Below, one piece after another: positions 42,140 to 51,204 of a DNA stretch of 63,001 bases; the first letter of the stretch is position 1; each line of letters opens with the position of its first letter. The DNA is from JAGGSN01 sp965603725 (lineage in GTDB: Bacteria > Zixibacteria > MSB-5A5 > UBA10806 > 4484-95). Below the pieces are notes generated by a model, which saw only the letters and a list, made by a program, of their open reading frames with translations, did not search any database and had not been told where the DNA came from. A program made the translations under genes and the position numbers. The stretch covers positions 1 through 63,001 of the forward strand of contig CBFDEC010000016.1 in NCBI GenBank assembly GCA_965603725.1. The letters are read 5' to 3'.

Positions 42140-43134
42140 TGAAGTTCCGCTGGAAAGTCATAGCCGGTATTCTCATCAGCGCCGCCTTTCTTGCCTATGC
42201 TCTCAGCCAGGTAGATTATGCTGAGATGATAAAGGCTTTTTCGGAAGCCTCCTATATCTGGACAATCCCGATGATGTTATCTGTTCTGGCCACAATGGCA
42301 ATTCGCGCAGAACGCTGGAAATGGCTTTTAAAACCGATCAGGCTATTTCAACTGAATACGTTGTTTTCCTCTGTTATGATTGGCTTTATGGCAAACAACC
42401 TGCTGCCTGCCCGTATAGGCGAGGTCGTAAGAGCGATATCGCTTTCGAAAAAGCATCAGCTAAGCAAATCATCAGTCTTCGCCACTATCGTTGCCGAACG
42501 GATTTTCGACAGCCTGGGACTGCTGACCGTATTTTATCTTACTCTTTTTGTTGTTGACTATCCTGATGAGTTGAAAAAAGCCGGATTGTTAGTCTTGCTA
42601 TTTACATTAACGGCGCTTGTTTTCCTGTACCTTCTTAAGTTTAAAACTGAAATGGCAGTAAGATTGTCGTGTAATATTATTAACGTTATTTCGCATAAAC
42701 TGGCTGATAGAGTCGATTCAATTTTAAGGAAGTTTACTCATGGCTTAAGTATCATGACCTCACCGGGTTCAATTTTGGTCATTTTCATTTATTCTGTGTT
42801 CCTCTGGATATTCACGGGCGTATCCGGTTATTTGATCTTTTTTGCATTCGATTTACACCCATCGATCTGGGCTTCGTTTATTCTTCTGTTTGTAACGGTT
42901 CTGGCAGTGTCTTTGCCGTCGTCGCCGGGCTATATAGGAACATTCCATGCAGCCTGTATTATTGCATTTAATCTTATAAGTTCCTTAGGGATGTTCGGGC
43001 AGGAGATTTCGAAATCCGTCGCTTTATCCTATTCGATAATTCTCTGGTCATGTCAGTTTTTCCCGGTTACAATCATCGGGCTTTATTATCTTAAAAAAGA
43101 ACATTTGAAGTTTAAGGAAATAGGACAGGAATGA
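42136..43134 (+). CDS. LPG-synthase-TM/UPF0104 family membrane protein
   Basis: 332 aa with about 7-8 membrane spans. The signature WKWLLKPIRLFQLNTLFSSVMIGFMANNLLPARIGEVVRA matches the lysylphosphatidylglycerol synthase transmembrane family (AglD/UPF0104 type), which often accompanies glycosyltransferases and may act as a flippase-like component. The soluble aminoacyl-transferase domain is missing, so it is not a complete MprF. Substrate unknown. Confidence 0.83.
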   Translation: MMKFRWKVIAGILISAAFLAYALSQVDYAEMIKAFSEASYIWTIPMMLSVLATMAIRAERWKWLLKPIRLFQLNTLFSSVMIGFMANNLLPARIGEVVRAISLSKKHQLSKSSVFATIVAERIFDSLGLLTVFYLTLFVVDYPDELKKAGLLVLLFTLTALVFLYLLKFKTEMAVRLSCNIINVISHKLADRVDSILRKFTHGLSIMTSPGSILVIFIYSVFLWIFTGVSGYLIFFAFDLHPSIWASFILLFVTVLAVSLPSSPGYIGTFHAACIIAFNLISSLGMFGQEISKSVALSYSIILWSCQFFPVTIIGLYYLKKEHLKFKEIGQE

Positions 43135-43252
43135 TTAACAACTAGAATACCGGATAAATGGGGTTAATATTAAATCTCATACGTATAAAAATCAATCCGG
43201 TAATCAAGACCGTAGCGGGAAAGCCGACGGTCGATGAAACATTGGAGGAGTT

Positions 43253-44488
43253 TTGGAATTTGAAAAACAGTATGGTCGAAGGCGTTCAATCAGGAAACCG
43301 CAAAAATTTGAGGAAACCGAGGAGAAAGAAAAAAACGAAATTACCCGGATAGAAAAAGCTGAACAACCCTCAGAAAAACCTGAAACAGAAAGACAACAAC
43401 CAATAAAAAAAGAAGACCGCAATGAGGTAAGAACTTCACGGGAAAGGCCATCAAGGCCCCCTTCGAGAGGGCAGAGGAGGTATCCAAAAACAAGGGGCGG
43501 AAAACCGGACAGGGAAAATATACAAAAACGTCATCCAAGACAGACAACGACCAGACCCCAGCCAAAGCCGGGAAAGCCCGGAGCAGTTAAGCTCAGTGTA
43601 ATAACGCCGGCTTTCAATGAGGAAAGTAACGTGGCGCCACTGTTGGAACAGTTTAATCAATTGTTTTTAAAATTGCCATATCGGGCTGAGCTGATTTATA
43701 TTGATGACGGTTCCACAGATAAAACGGCAATCAGGTTGAAAGAAGAGCAATTAAAGCATCCCTGGCTGAAAGTTTTTACTCATCGGGTAAACCGCGGACT
43801 CACAACAGCGCTGGAAACAGGTTTTTCAAAAGCTGTTGGCAAGATATGGTGTTACTATCCAGCCGATTTGCAGTATCATGCAAACGAATTACCTAAAATG
43901 ATTTCAAAGATTGACAGCGGTGCGGATATAGTTACCGGCTGGAAACAGGGCGGCTATGGATTAAAAAGCATAAGTTCATTTATTTATAACACTCTTTCCC
44001 GCTGGCTGTTTAAAGTGAAAGTCCATGATCTCAATTCCATAAAGGCTTTCAAGAAGGAGGTTGCTGGACATTTCGGATATCGCAGCGGCTGGCATCGCTA
44101 TATGGTTGTGATGGCGGCGGGGGAGGGGTATGTTGTTGATGAGGTGCGCGTGAAACTTTACCCGCGCCGATCAGGTAAATCCAAGTTCGGTTTCTGGCGT
44201 CTGCCGAAGGGTTTCTTAGATCTGCTGAGTGTGAAGTTTCAATTATCTTTTACAAAAAAACCGCTCTTGTTTTTTGGCTCTGCCGGTCTGCTGTCTGGTC
44301 TTCTGGGATTCATCATTGGTCTGGCAGCACTGTATCTTCGGTTTGTTCAAAATGCCGGTTTTCGCCCCCTGCTTTATGCAGTAATATTGCTGATGGTTTC
44401 CGGCTTGATGCTGTTTGCGATTGGATTTTTAGCCGAATTGATAGTCAGCGTCAAAGAAGATCTTAATAAACGAAAAACTGATTTCTGA
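43253..44488 (+). CDS. glycosyltransferase family 2 with disordered basic N-terminus and C-terminal membrane spans
   Basis: 411 aa, TTG start with GGAGGAG just upstream. Residues 1-110 are highly charged and low-complexity (KPQKFEETEEKEKNE, RERPSRPPSRGQRRYPKTRGG). The GT2 catalytic domain follows: LSVITPAFNEESNVAPLL, the DXD-like ELIYIDDGSTDKT and an acceptor region GWKQGGYG. The usual DADLQ appears as PADLQ. Two hydrophobic spans near the C-terminus (about 340-400) place it in the group of dolichyl-phosphate-mannose/undecaprenyl-phosphate glycosyltransferases. The N-terminal extension is unusual. Confidence 0.85.
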   Translation: MEFEKQYGRRRSIRKPQKFEETEEKEKNEITRIEKAEQPSEKPETERQQPIKKEDRNEVRTSRERPSRPPSRGQRRYPKTRGGKPDRENIQKRHPRQTTTRPQPKPGKPGAVKLSVITPAFNEESNVAPLLEQFNQLFLKLPYRAELIYIDDGSTDKTAIRLKEEQLKHPWLKVFTHRVNRGLTTALETGFSKAVGKIWCYYPADLQYHANELPKMISKIDSGADIVTGWKQGGYGLKSISSFIYNTLSRWLFKVKVHDLNSIKAFKKEVAGHFGYRSGWHRYMVVMAAGEGYVVDEVRVKLYPRRSGKSKFGFWRLPKGFLDLLSVKFQLSFTKKPLLFFGSAGLLSGLLGFIIGLAALYLRFVQNAGFRPLLYAVILLMVSGLMLFAIGFLAELIVSVKEDLNKRKTDF

Positions 44489-44624
44489 TACACTGGCGGT
44501 AACGTGATACAGCATCAGAGCTGAGATCACTTTATTATTGACGACCTGTGTTTCTGCTATATAATGAAATATTCATATTAAATTATTTTGATTTTCCTTA
44601 TTACTGAATGTAATATTAACGCTT

Positions 44625-45485
44625 ATGAGCAATATCTATAAACATAAAATTTCTGTTTTAATAGTAACATACAATAACGCCGGCACAATTGCGGATTGCC
44701 TGGAATCAATAAAGCGTCAGGGAATGACAGATTATGAGATATTAGCGATGGACAATCACTCTGAGGATTTGACTCTTGAAAAGGTTAATAAGCATGACAA
44801 CATAAAGATATTTCCCTCAGAAAAAAATACAGGTTTTGCCGCTGGTATGAATTATTTATCTAAGCAGGCTAATGGAGAATACCTTTTTATGCTTAATCCC
44901 GATTGTGTTTGCCCGGACAACGCACTGGATATTTTATATAAATTCGCTCAAAATCATCAGGGTATAATATCACCGGCTCTGGTTTATGCCGACAATACTC
45001 CACAACCCTCGGCAAGGCAATTAATCAGCTATAAAAATGTTCTTTTTTCCAGGCGCTCTCCTCTTTATCAGCTGGGCTTTACTAAAACCGGTGATGCTGG
45101 TTACTTGACGCCTGAAAGGGCCGCAAGAGTACCGGCAGTCTCGGCGACTGCTTTATTTGTGCACAGTAAGCTTTTTAAGCGGATTGGCGGTTTTGATGAA
45201 CGTTTCTTTCTGTACCTCGAGGATATAGACCTGTGCAGCAGGCTGAATAAGATTAACGTTGATATCTGGTATTTGCCTGAACTAAAATTAATTCACATAT
45301 TGGGCACAAGTTCATCCAGGTGTTCTCAAAAAGCATCGTATTATCATCACCTCTCCATGTATAAATACTTTACAAAACATTTTCCGAGAAATTATATTAA
45401 AAATGGATTATTATTATTGCTGTTAATGGTCGGGTTTGCTGTGTCGGTGATATTAAGATTCTTAAAATCGAAGAGACGACAATGA
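44625..45485 (+). CDS. glycosyltransferase family 2 (rhamnosyltransferase-type)
   Basis: 286 aa. GT-A signatures: ISVLIVTYNNAGTIADCLESI, LAMDNHSED, NTGFAAGMNYLSKQANGEYLFMLNPD (DXD-like NPD), and the wbbL-type GGFDERFFLYLEDIDLCSRL. A membrane-anchoring hydrophobic C-terminus (about 260-280) ends in KSKRRQ. It overlaps the next gene (ATGA), so it forms a pair with the phosphosugar transferase. It probably adds a sugar during O-antigen or capsule-type glycan synthesis. Confidence 0.85.
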   Translation: MSNIYKHKISVLIVTYNNAGTIADCLESIKRQGMTDYEILAMDNHSEDLTLEKVNKHDNIKIFPSEKNTGFAAGMNYLSKQANGEYLFMLNPDCVCPDNALDILYKFAQNHQGIISPALVYADNTPQPSARQLISYKNVLFSRRSPLYQLGFTKTGDAGYLTPERAARVPAVSATALFVHSKLFKRIGGFDERFFLYLEDIDLCSRLNKINVDIWYLPELKLIHILGTSSSRCSQKASYYHHLSMYKYFTKHFPRNYIKNGLLLLLLMVGFAVSVILRFLKSKRRQ

Positions 45486-46525
45486 TTGAGATACCAACCT
45501 ACGTGATCGTAAGCATATTAAGCGGCTACCTTTGCTACCTGTTTGTCCCGCTGGTGAAAAACTACTGCGAAGAACATGAGCTGTACGATATGCCCGGACC
45601 GCGTAAAGTGCACAAGCTTCCTGTTCCTCGGTTGGGCGGCGTGGCAATATTTATTGCCTATTTTCTTGGTTTGCTGCCGGCATTTCTGCTCATGCCTGAA
45701 ATATTAAAGGATAATCTCAATACTTTAGTCGGCATCTTCCTGGGCGGTTTAATCATATTTATGATTGGCATCATTGATGATGTTAAAGGGATGAAACCGT
45801 TAACCAAGCTGGGTTGGGAAGTGATAGCCTGTATGGTTCTTATTGCTTTTGGAGTGCGGCTTGAGATAATCAACATACCGTTTTATAAACTTGTTGACTT
45901 TGGCTTATGGGGTATTCCGCTTACTCTTATATGGCTGGTGGCTATAACCAATACGATTAACCTTATCGACGGTCTTGATGGTTTAGCGACTGGAGTGAGC
46001 GCTATCATTGCCGTAAGTTTTTTAGTGTTAAGTCAGGTTATGGGTCTGGCGTTGCCGTCGCTTCTGGCTGCCGGAGTCATCGGCATAACTCTGGCGTTTT
46101 TAAAATACAACTATTTTCCGGCGGTAATATTTATGGGAGATTCAGGCTCGCTGTTTTTAGGGTTTATTTTTGGGGTAATCTCGCTGTTCTGGCCTAAAAG
46201 TTTTGCCACGGTTGTAATGTTCATCCCGATCCTGGCGTTGGGTGTTCCCATAATTGAGGTTTTAATTACTCTTCTTAGAAGGCTAAGCGCCAAGGAAAAA
46301 TTTTATATCGCCGACCAACGTCATATTTTTCATTTCTTGTTAGATCTTGGAGTTCCCGAAAAAGTTACCGTCTGGCTGTTTTATCTGATCAGTATCCAAT
46401 TTGCCCTGGCGACATACGGAATTGCAGGCGGTAATCGTAATATTTTATTTGTGTTGCAGGCAGTATTCATTATATTAACGGCTGTTATTGTTTCCAGGAA
46501 TTTGAAATTGGATAATAATAAATGA
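45482..46525 (+). CDS. MraY/WecA-family UDP-sugar:undecaprenyl-phosphate transferase
   Basis: 347 aa with about 10 membrane spans. The family cues are HKLPVPRLGGVAIF, the acidic GIIDDVKGMKPLTK, NTINLIDGLDGLATG and FMGDSGSLFLGF. This is nearer to WecA/TagO (glycan initiation) than MraY, whose peptidoglycan motifs differ. It begins lipid-linked glycan synthesis, consistent with the glycosyltransferases just before. Ends overlapping accA by 4 nt. Confidence 0.88.
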   Translation: MIEIPTYVIVSILSGYLCYLFVPLVKNYCEEHELYDMPGPRKVHKLPVPRLGGVAIFIAYFLGLLPAFLLMPEILKDNLNTLVGIFLGGLIIFMIGIIDDVKGMKPLTKLGWEVIACMVLIAFGVRLEIINIPFYKLVDFGLWGIPLTLIWLVAITNTINLIDGLDGLATGVSAIIAVSFLVLSQVMGLALPSLLAAGVIGITLAFLKYNYFPAVIFMGDSGSLFLGFIFGVISLFWPKSFATVVMFIPILALGVPIIEVLITLLRRLSAKEKFYIADQRHIFHFLLDLGVPEKVTVWLFYLISIQFALATYGIAGGNRNILFVLQAVFIILTAVIVSRNLKLDNNK

Positions 46526-47508
46526 AAGAACAACATTACTTAGAATTCGAAAAGCCGATTATAGAACTCGATCGTAAGATAAAAGAGATGAAGGAGCTTG
46601 CTGTTTCGGGAAGCCTTGAATTGTCTAAAGAGATAGAGTTGCTGGAGAAAAAACGTAATCGCCTGCAGAAGGATGTTTATTCCAAATTATCCCGCTGGCA
46701 GCGAGTTCAACTGGCTCGTCACCCTTTAAGGCCGTATTGTCTGGATCTAATAAACCTTATATTTACTGATTTTATCGAACTTCATGGCGACCGTAATTTT
46801 GCCGACGACAAGGCTATGGTGGGCGGCTTTGGCAAACTTGACGAATACAGAATAATCGTTGTTGGTCAGCAGAAGGGTCGGGATACCAAGCAGCGGCAAT
46901 ATCGTAATTTCGGCATGTGTCATCCGGAGGGATATCGCAAGGCGTTAAGATTGATGAAGCTGGCTGAAAAATACAACCTACCGATAATTATATTCATCGA
47001 TACTCCCGGAGCTTTTCCCGGAGTGGGAGCTGAAGAGAGAGGCCAGGCAGAAGCAATTGCCCGAAACATTATGGAAATGGCGGCTATTGAAGTTCCGATC
47101 GTTATTGTGATTATCGGCGAGGGCGCATCAGGGGGAGCGCTGGGGATCGGCCTTGGCGACAGGATATTTATGATGGAGAACTCATGGTATTCTGTGATTT
47201 CTCCTGAGGGGTGTGCGGCTATCTTATGGAAATCCCCCGCTGACACCGATCCGGCAAAATTAGACGCCAATCGAAAACAGGCTGCCGAGGCTTTGAAACC
47301 AACCGCTCAGGATTTGGTCGAATTGAAAATTATCGATAAGATAATCCCTGAACCCCAGGGCGGGGCTCATCTCGACTATCAAAAGACGGCAATGACAATC
47401 AAACAGGAAATATTATCAGCATTAAATGAGTTAAAAGAGTATACTGCCGAGGAACTCTGCAATAAAAGACTTGAGAAATACAGGGTTATGGGCGTATATA
47501 AAGAATAA
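46522..47508 (+). CDS. accA: acetyl-CoA carboxylase carboxyltransferase subunit alpha
   Basis: 328 aa, the length of AccA. It shows the N-terminal LEFEKPIIELDRKIKEMKEL coiled region, RPYCLDLINLIFTDFIELHGDRNFADDKAMVGGFG, and the core IFIDTPGAFPGVGAEERGQAEAIARN, IGEGASGGALGIGLGD. It makes malonyl-CoA together with AccD (not in the window) and biotin carrier. It is the last gene coupled to the glycan block, overlapping the WecA-like gene. Confidence 0.95.
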   Translation: MKEQHYLEFEKPIIELDRKIKEMKELAVSGSLELSKEIELLEKKRNRLQKDVYSKLSRWQRVQLARHPLRPYCLDLINLIFTDFIELHGDRNFADDKAMVGGFGKLDEYRIIVVGQQKGRDTKQRQYRNFGMCHPEGYRKALRLMKLAEKYNLPIIIFIDTPGAFPGVGAEERGQAEAIARNIMEMAAIEVPIVIVIIGEGASGGALGIGLGDRIFMMENSWYSVISPEGCAAILWKSPADTDPAKLDANRKQAAEALKPTAQDLVELKIIDKIIPEPQGGAHLDYQKTAMTIKQEILSALNELKEYTAEELCNKRLEKYRVMGVYKE

Positions 47509-47521
47509 GGAAGAAGATTAT

Positions 47522-47689
47522 ATGCTAAATGAAAAGCTTTTGGAAATCTTAGCCTGTCCTGCCTGCAAGGGTGACATTGAATACGATAAAGAAAACAATG
47601 TCCTTTTATGTCATGCCTGCAGACTTAAATACCGTATCGAGGACGGCGATATTCCGGTGATGCTGGTTGATGAAGCGGAAAAATTTTAA
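47522..47689 (+). CDS. Trm112-family small zinc protein
   Basis: 55 aa from the ATG at 47522 (AAGGAAGAAG upstream; the longer frame starting at 47471 lies inside accA). Four Cys in two pairs, CPAC (about residues 12-15) and CHAC, with the family ending RIEDGDIPVMLVDEAEKF. Such proteins are small zinc-binding partners of methyltransferases; its partner here is not known. Confidence 0.85.
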   Translation: MLNEKLLEILACPACKGDIEYDKENNVLLCHACRLKYRIEDGDIPVMLVDEAEKF

Positions 47690-47698
47690 GGAGGAGCA

Positions 47699-48154
47699 AT
47701 GATTAAGCTATCCCGGTTTATCGAGGATAAACTTATAACGTTTGATTTAAAAGGGGAAAATAAAGAAGAAATTATCTCTGAGCTTGTTGAAATTGCCGCC
47801 AATTCGGAAATGGTAAAAAACAAAGAGGAGCTGTTAAAAGCGGTCCTGGAAAGAGAAAAGCTGGTCACTACAGGCGTCGGCTATAATGTAGCCTTTCCTC
47901 ATGCAAAGACAAAGTCAGTTCGTGGGGTTGTAATCGCTTTCGGCCGTAAGAACGATGGAGTCGATTTTGAGGCGATGGACCGCAAACCCGTTAACCTGTT
48001 TTTTCTTATCGCCGCCCCTGAGGACGCCATAGGCGCACATCTTAATGTGATGGCCAAGCTCTCATTTTTGATGAAAAACGAAAAGAACCGGAACAAGCTT
48101 ATTAAAGCAAAATATAAAGAAGATTTGATTGAGGTGCTCGATTCTAACGAATAA
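47699..48154 (+). CDS. PTS EIIA-like protein (fructose/nitrogen type)
   Basis: 151 aa with the fold of EIIA(Fru/Ntr): ISELVEIAANSEMVKNKEELLKAVLEREKLVTTGVGYNVAFPHAKTKSV, with the phosphorylatable His in FPHAK, then VNLFFLIAAPEDAIGAHLNVMAKLS. No membrane permease or HPr is near. It could be a regulatory PtsN-type protein rather than a sugar transporter component. SD AGGAGG precedes the ATG, and mreC begins right after its stop. Confidence 0.8.
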   Translation: MIKLSRFIEDKLITFDLKGENKEEIISELVEIAANSEMVKNKEELLKAVLEREKLVTTGVGYNVAFPHAKTKSVRGVVIAFGRKNDGVDFEAMDRKPVNLFFLIAAPEDAIGAHLNVMAKLSFLMKNEKNRNKLIKAKYKEDLIEVLDSNE

Positions 48155-48946
48155 ATGCTTACTTCAATAATAAATTATCTCAGAAAAAGGCAGCTTTTGC
48201 CCATACTTGTTGCCTTCTTTATTTCTGTGATTCTGATTGTTCTCCCCGCCTCATTCAAAATTGCCATTTCCAGGGTTTTTATTAACACGGTTTATTATCC
48301 CTTCACTCAAATCGATATTTTTTTAACTGATGTGGCTCATGCTAAAAAGAATAATATAAGGATGAACCAGCGCCTGATTCAGGTATCGATGCAGGCGGCT
48401 CAATTCACCGAAGATCATTATGAGAATGTCCGTCTGCGGCGAATGCTTAACTTTGATCTTCAGATACCCTACCGGCTGGTACCGGCAGAAGTAATCGGTC
48501 TTAAACCGGGTTTGATGGCTAAATCGATTGTAATTAATGCAGGCATCGATAAAGGTGTTAATGTTAATATGCCGGTGGTTACTGCTGACGGAATTATCGG
48601 CAAAACCATAGCGGTAACTAATAATGCCGCTATCGTTCAGTTGTTGATTGACCACAATTGCAAAGTCTCGGTTATTGATCAAAATTCCAGGGCAATGGGG
48701 ATTATTCGCTGGCAGGGAGGTAAGTTTCTCAAAGTGGGGGATGTGCCGATCGAAAGCCAGGCTGCAATCGGAGATACAATTATCTCTTCAGGATTAGGAG
48801 GAATATTCCCTCCCGGGCTGATTGTAGGCACTATAGTATTCAGTGAGAATATTGAGGGCACGATGTTTAAAGATGTTGATGTTAAACCATCAGTCGACTT
48901 TGGTTCGCTTGAGGAAGTATTTGTAGTAATATATGATGAGCAATAA
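48155..48946 (+). CDS. mreC: rod-shape-determining protein MreC
   Basis: 263 aa. A short cytoplasmic start, one membrane span (about 15-38), a coiled coil, and the two beta-barrel domains with VPAEVIGLKPGLMAKSIVINAGIDKGVNVNMPVVTADGIIGK and SGLGGIFPPGLIVGTI. It scaffolds the elongasome from the periplasmic side. mreB is not in the window. Confidence 0.94.
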   Translation: MLTSIINYLRKRQLLPILVAFFISVILIVLPASFKIAISRVFINTVYYPFTQIDIFLTDVAHAKKNNIRMNQRLIQVSMQAAQFTEDHYENVRLRRMLNFDLQIPYRLVPAEVIGLKPGLMAKSIVINAGIDKGVNVNMPVVTADGIIGKTIAVTNNAAIVQLLIDHNCKVSVIDQNSRAMGIIRWQGGKFLKVGDVPIESQAAIGDTIISSGLGGIFPPGLIVGTIVFSENIEGTMFKDVDVKPSVDFGSLEEVFVVIYDEQ

Positions 48947-49430
48947 TTCTATGATAAAATATATACTTGGAGCGCTTTTCGTTGCTTTTTACCAGATAAT
49001 TATCGCCCCGCGAACAAGTTTAATGGGTACTCAGTCAGACATGGCATTAATTTTAACAGTGTGGACGGCCTTAGCTTATGGTTCCACTGCAGGCATTTAT
49101 TTTGGTCTGACAGCAGGTATATTAATCGGGCTATTAACTCCAATGGAACTGGGCTGGGTGGGATTACTGCTGTCATTTATTGGGTATATCACCGGCAATC
49201 TGAAAACAAAACTTGTAATAGAGCCAATGCCCAGCAAGATATTGACTCTTTTAGCCGCCTCTTTAGTTTATAACTTTTTATATATTTTTTTTACGAGATT
49301 TGAATTAATTATATTAAACCTCTCCAACGTATTATCGGTAACGCTTAAATCGGCGCTGAATAATGCCCTGGTTGGAATTGTTATATTCTTAATAATCCGA
49401 TATCGATTTATATTAAGGAAACTGATATAA
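48933..49430 (+). CDS. mreD: rod-shape-determining protein MreD
   Basis: 165 aa, strongly hydrophobic with about 5-6 spans. It overlaps mreC by 14 nt and mrdA by 1 nt; MreD is recognised by place, size and hydrophobicity, since the family is poorly conserved. A start at MIKYILG (48951) is an alternative. Confidence 0.85.
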   Translation: MMSNNSMIKYILGALFVAFYQIIIAPRTSLMGTQSDMALILTVWTALAYGSTAGIYFGLTAGILIGLLTPMELGWVGLLLSFIGYITGNLKTKLVIEPMPSKILTLLAASLVYNFLYIFFTRFELIILNLSNVLSVTLKSALNNALVGIVIFLIIRYRFILRKLI

Positions 49431-51202
49431 TGTTAGGCATTGTCTCAATCCGCAAATTTAACTTAAAACTCATTTTGATATTTACTTCATTGTGTTTTTT
49501 TATAATTATTATCAGACTTTTCATGCTTCAGGTGTTTGCCTCCGCCTACTATCAGAAAGAGTCAATTGATAACAGTTTCCGTATTGTTCCGATTAAAGCC
49601 CCTCGGGGGATAATTGTAGACTGCAATAATGAAATAATTGTTCAGAATAGACCGTCATATGCCGTTTATCTCGTTCCTTATGAAGTCCCTGATATCAATG
49701 AAGCCGCCGCCAAGCTGGCTGTCATGCTGCAAATGGATGAAAGTTATCTCAAGGAAGTTATATCAGCCGGCTGGAAGGGAAAATTTCAGCCGATTCGACT
49801 TAAAAGAGATGTCGATTTCAAAACGATAAGCGAGCTGGAGGAACATTCGCTTGATATTCCCGGTGTGGTCTTTCAGATAGAGTCTACCCGGCTGTATCCT
49901 GAGAATGGCTACGGTTGTCACATCTATGGTTATGTTGGCGAGGTCTCTGTGTCTGAGCTTCAGATAAACCGGAATTATTCCAGGGGTGAAATTATCGGTA
50001 AAAAGGGGTTGGAGAGGTATTATAACGAATATTTAAAAGGTTATGACGGAGTGTTATATCTTGAAGTAACAGCCGGGGGAAGGGTGCTTGCCGAAAAGGA
50101 AGAGACTTCTCCAATTAAGGGTTCGACCTTAGAGCTTAATATTGATTGGCAAATGCAAAAACTGGCAGAATCAATTCTTTCCGAACGCGGACAGGGAGCT
50201 ATTGTTGTCGTTGATGTCAACGATGGAGGAGTGCTGACTTTAGCATCGACCCCCCAGTTTGATGCAAACCTTTTTTCAGGTGTGGTGCCTGCTGAAAAAT
50301 GGGCAGAGATTATGTCTGATACCACTCATCCGCTTTTAAACCGGGCTATCCAGGGGACTTATTCGCCGGGTTCTGCTTTTAAGCCTTTCACCTCCGCAAT
50401 GGCATTACATTTCGATGTTGTCCAGCAGGAGAATAATTTTGACATTTGCCGCGGAGAGAAGAAGTTCGGCATCCGCGTCTTTAAATGCTGGCTGCCGCGT
50501 GGCCATGGGAAACTCGACCTTCACGATGCAATCGTTCAATCATGTAATATATATTTCTATCAGCTTGGATTGGCCTGCGGTATGGAATTATGGGATCAAT
50601 TTATGCCGCAATGTCGTCTCGGTGAGCTAACCGGGATAGATATTCATGGAGAAAAAGCCGGAGTTTCCCCATCAACAGAATATTTCAACAAGAAGTATGG
50701 CGAAAAAGGCTGGACAAAGTATTTAATGAACAACCTGGCTATCGGTCAAGGAGAGATCCTTGTTACACCCTTGCAGATGGCTGTATTGTATGCGGCAATC
50801 GCCAATGAAGGTATTATATTCAAACCGCGAATTTTACGAAGGATTATTGATAACGAAAACAATATTATAGACTTTCCTCCGGAAGTAGCCGGACATCTGC
50901 CAATAAAGGAAGAGCATCGACAAATTATCATCGATGCCCTGCATGGAGTAACAAGCGAGCGGCATGGGACCGCTCGTTTTGTGAGCATGCCGGGAATTCC
51001 GGTTGCCGGTAAAACAGGCACAGCTCAAAATCCTCATGGCGATGATCATGCCTGGTTTATTTGTTTCGCTCCAATTGATGAGCCTGAGATAGCCATAGCC
51101 GTCCTGGTGGAAAATGCCGGTCATGGCAGTACTGCAGCCGCTCCATTAGCAAAAAAAATATTAGAATTTTATTTCGAAGAGAATATTAAACCGCAGTTGT
51201 AG
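49430..51202 (+). CDS. mrdA: peptidoglycan transpeptidase PBP2 (MrdA)
   Basis: 590 aa. An N-terminal membrane anchor, a dimerisation domain (NSFRIVPIKAPRGIIVDCNNEIIVQNRPSYAVYLVP, YGYVGEVS) and the transpeptidase domain with the catalytic SxxK motif SPGSAFKPF, the SxN-type motif SCNIYFYQLG and KTGTAQ. It cross-links lateral cell-wall peptidoglycan with RodA as glycosyltransferase partner, encoded next. Confidence 0.95.
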   Translation: MLGIVSIRKFNLKLILIFTSLCFFIIIIRLFMLQVFASAYYQKESIDNSFRIVPIKAPRGIIVDCNNEIIVQNRPSYAVYLVPYEVPDINEAAAKLAVMLQMDESYLKEVISAGWKGKFQPIRLKRDVDFKTISELEEHSLDIPGVVFQIESTRLYPENGYGCHIYGYVGEVSVSELQINRNYSRGEIIGKKGLERYYNEYLKGYDGVLYLEVTAGGRVLAEKEETSPIKGSTLELNIDWQMQKLAESILSERGQGAIVVVDVNDGGVLTLASTPQFDANLFSGVVPAEKWAEIMSDTTHPLLNRAIQGTYSPGSAFKPFTSAMALHFDVVQQENNFDICRGEKKFGIRVFKCWLPRGHGKLDLHDAIVQSCNIYFYQLGLACGMELWDQFMPQCRLGELTGIDIHGEKAGVSPSTEYFNKKYGEKGWTKYLMNNLAIGQGEILVTPLQMAVLYAAIANEGIIFKPRILRRIIDNENNIIDFPPEVAGHLPIKEEHRQIIIDALHGVTSERHGTARFVSMPGIPVAGKTGTAQNPHGDDHAWFICFAPIDEPEIAIAVLVENAGHGSTAAAPLAKKILEFYFEENIKPQL

Positions 51203-51204
51203 CG

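Noticed and set aside
43158..43352. 64-aa open frame before the GT2 gene
   Set aside because: Overlaps the GT2 start by 100 nt, lacks a good SD, and the Lys/Arg-rich end is the same DNA read in another frame.
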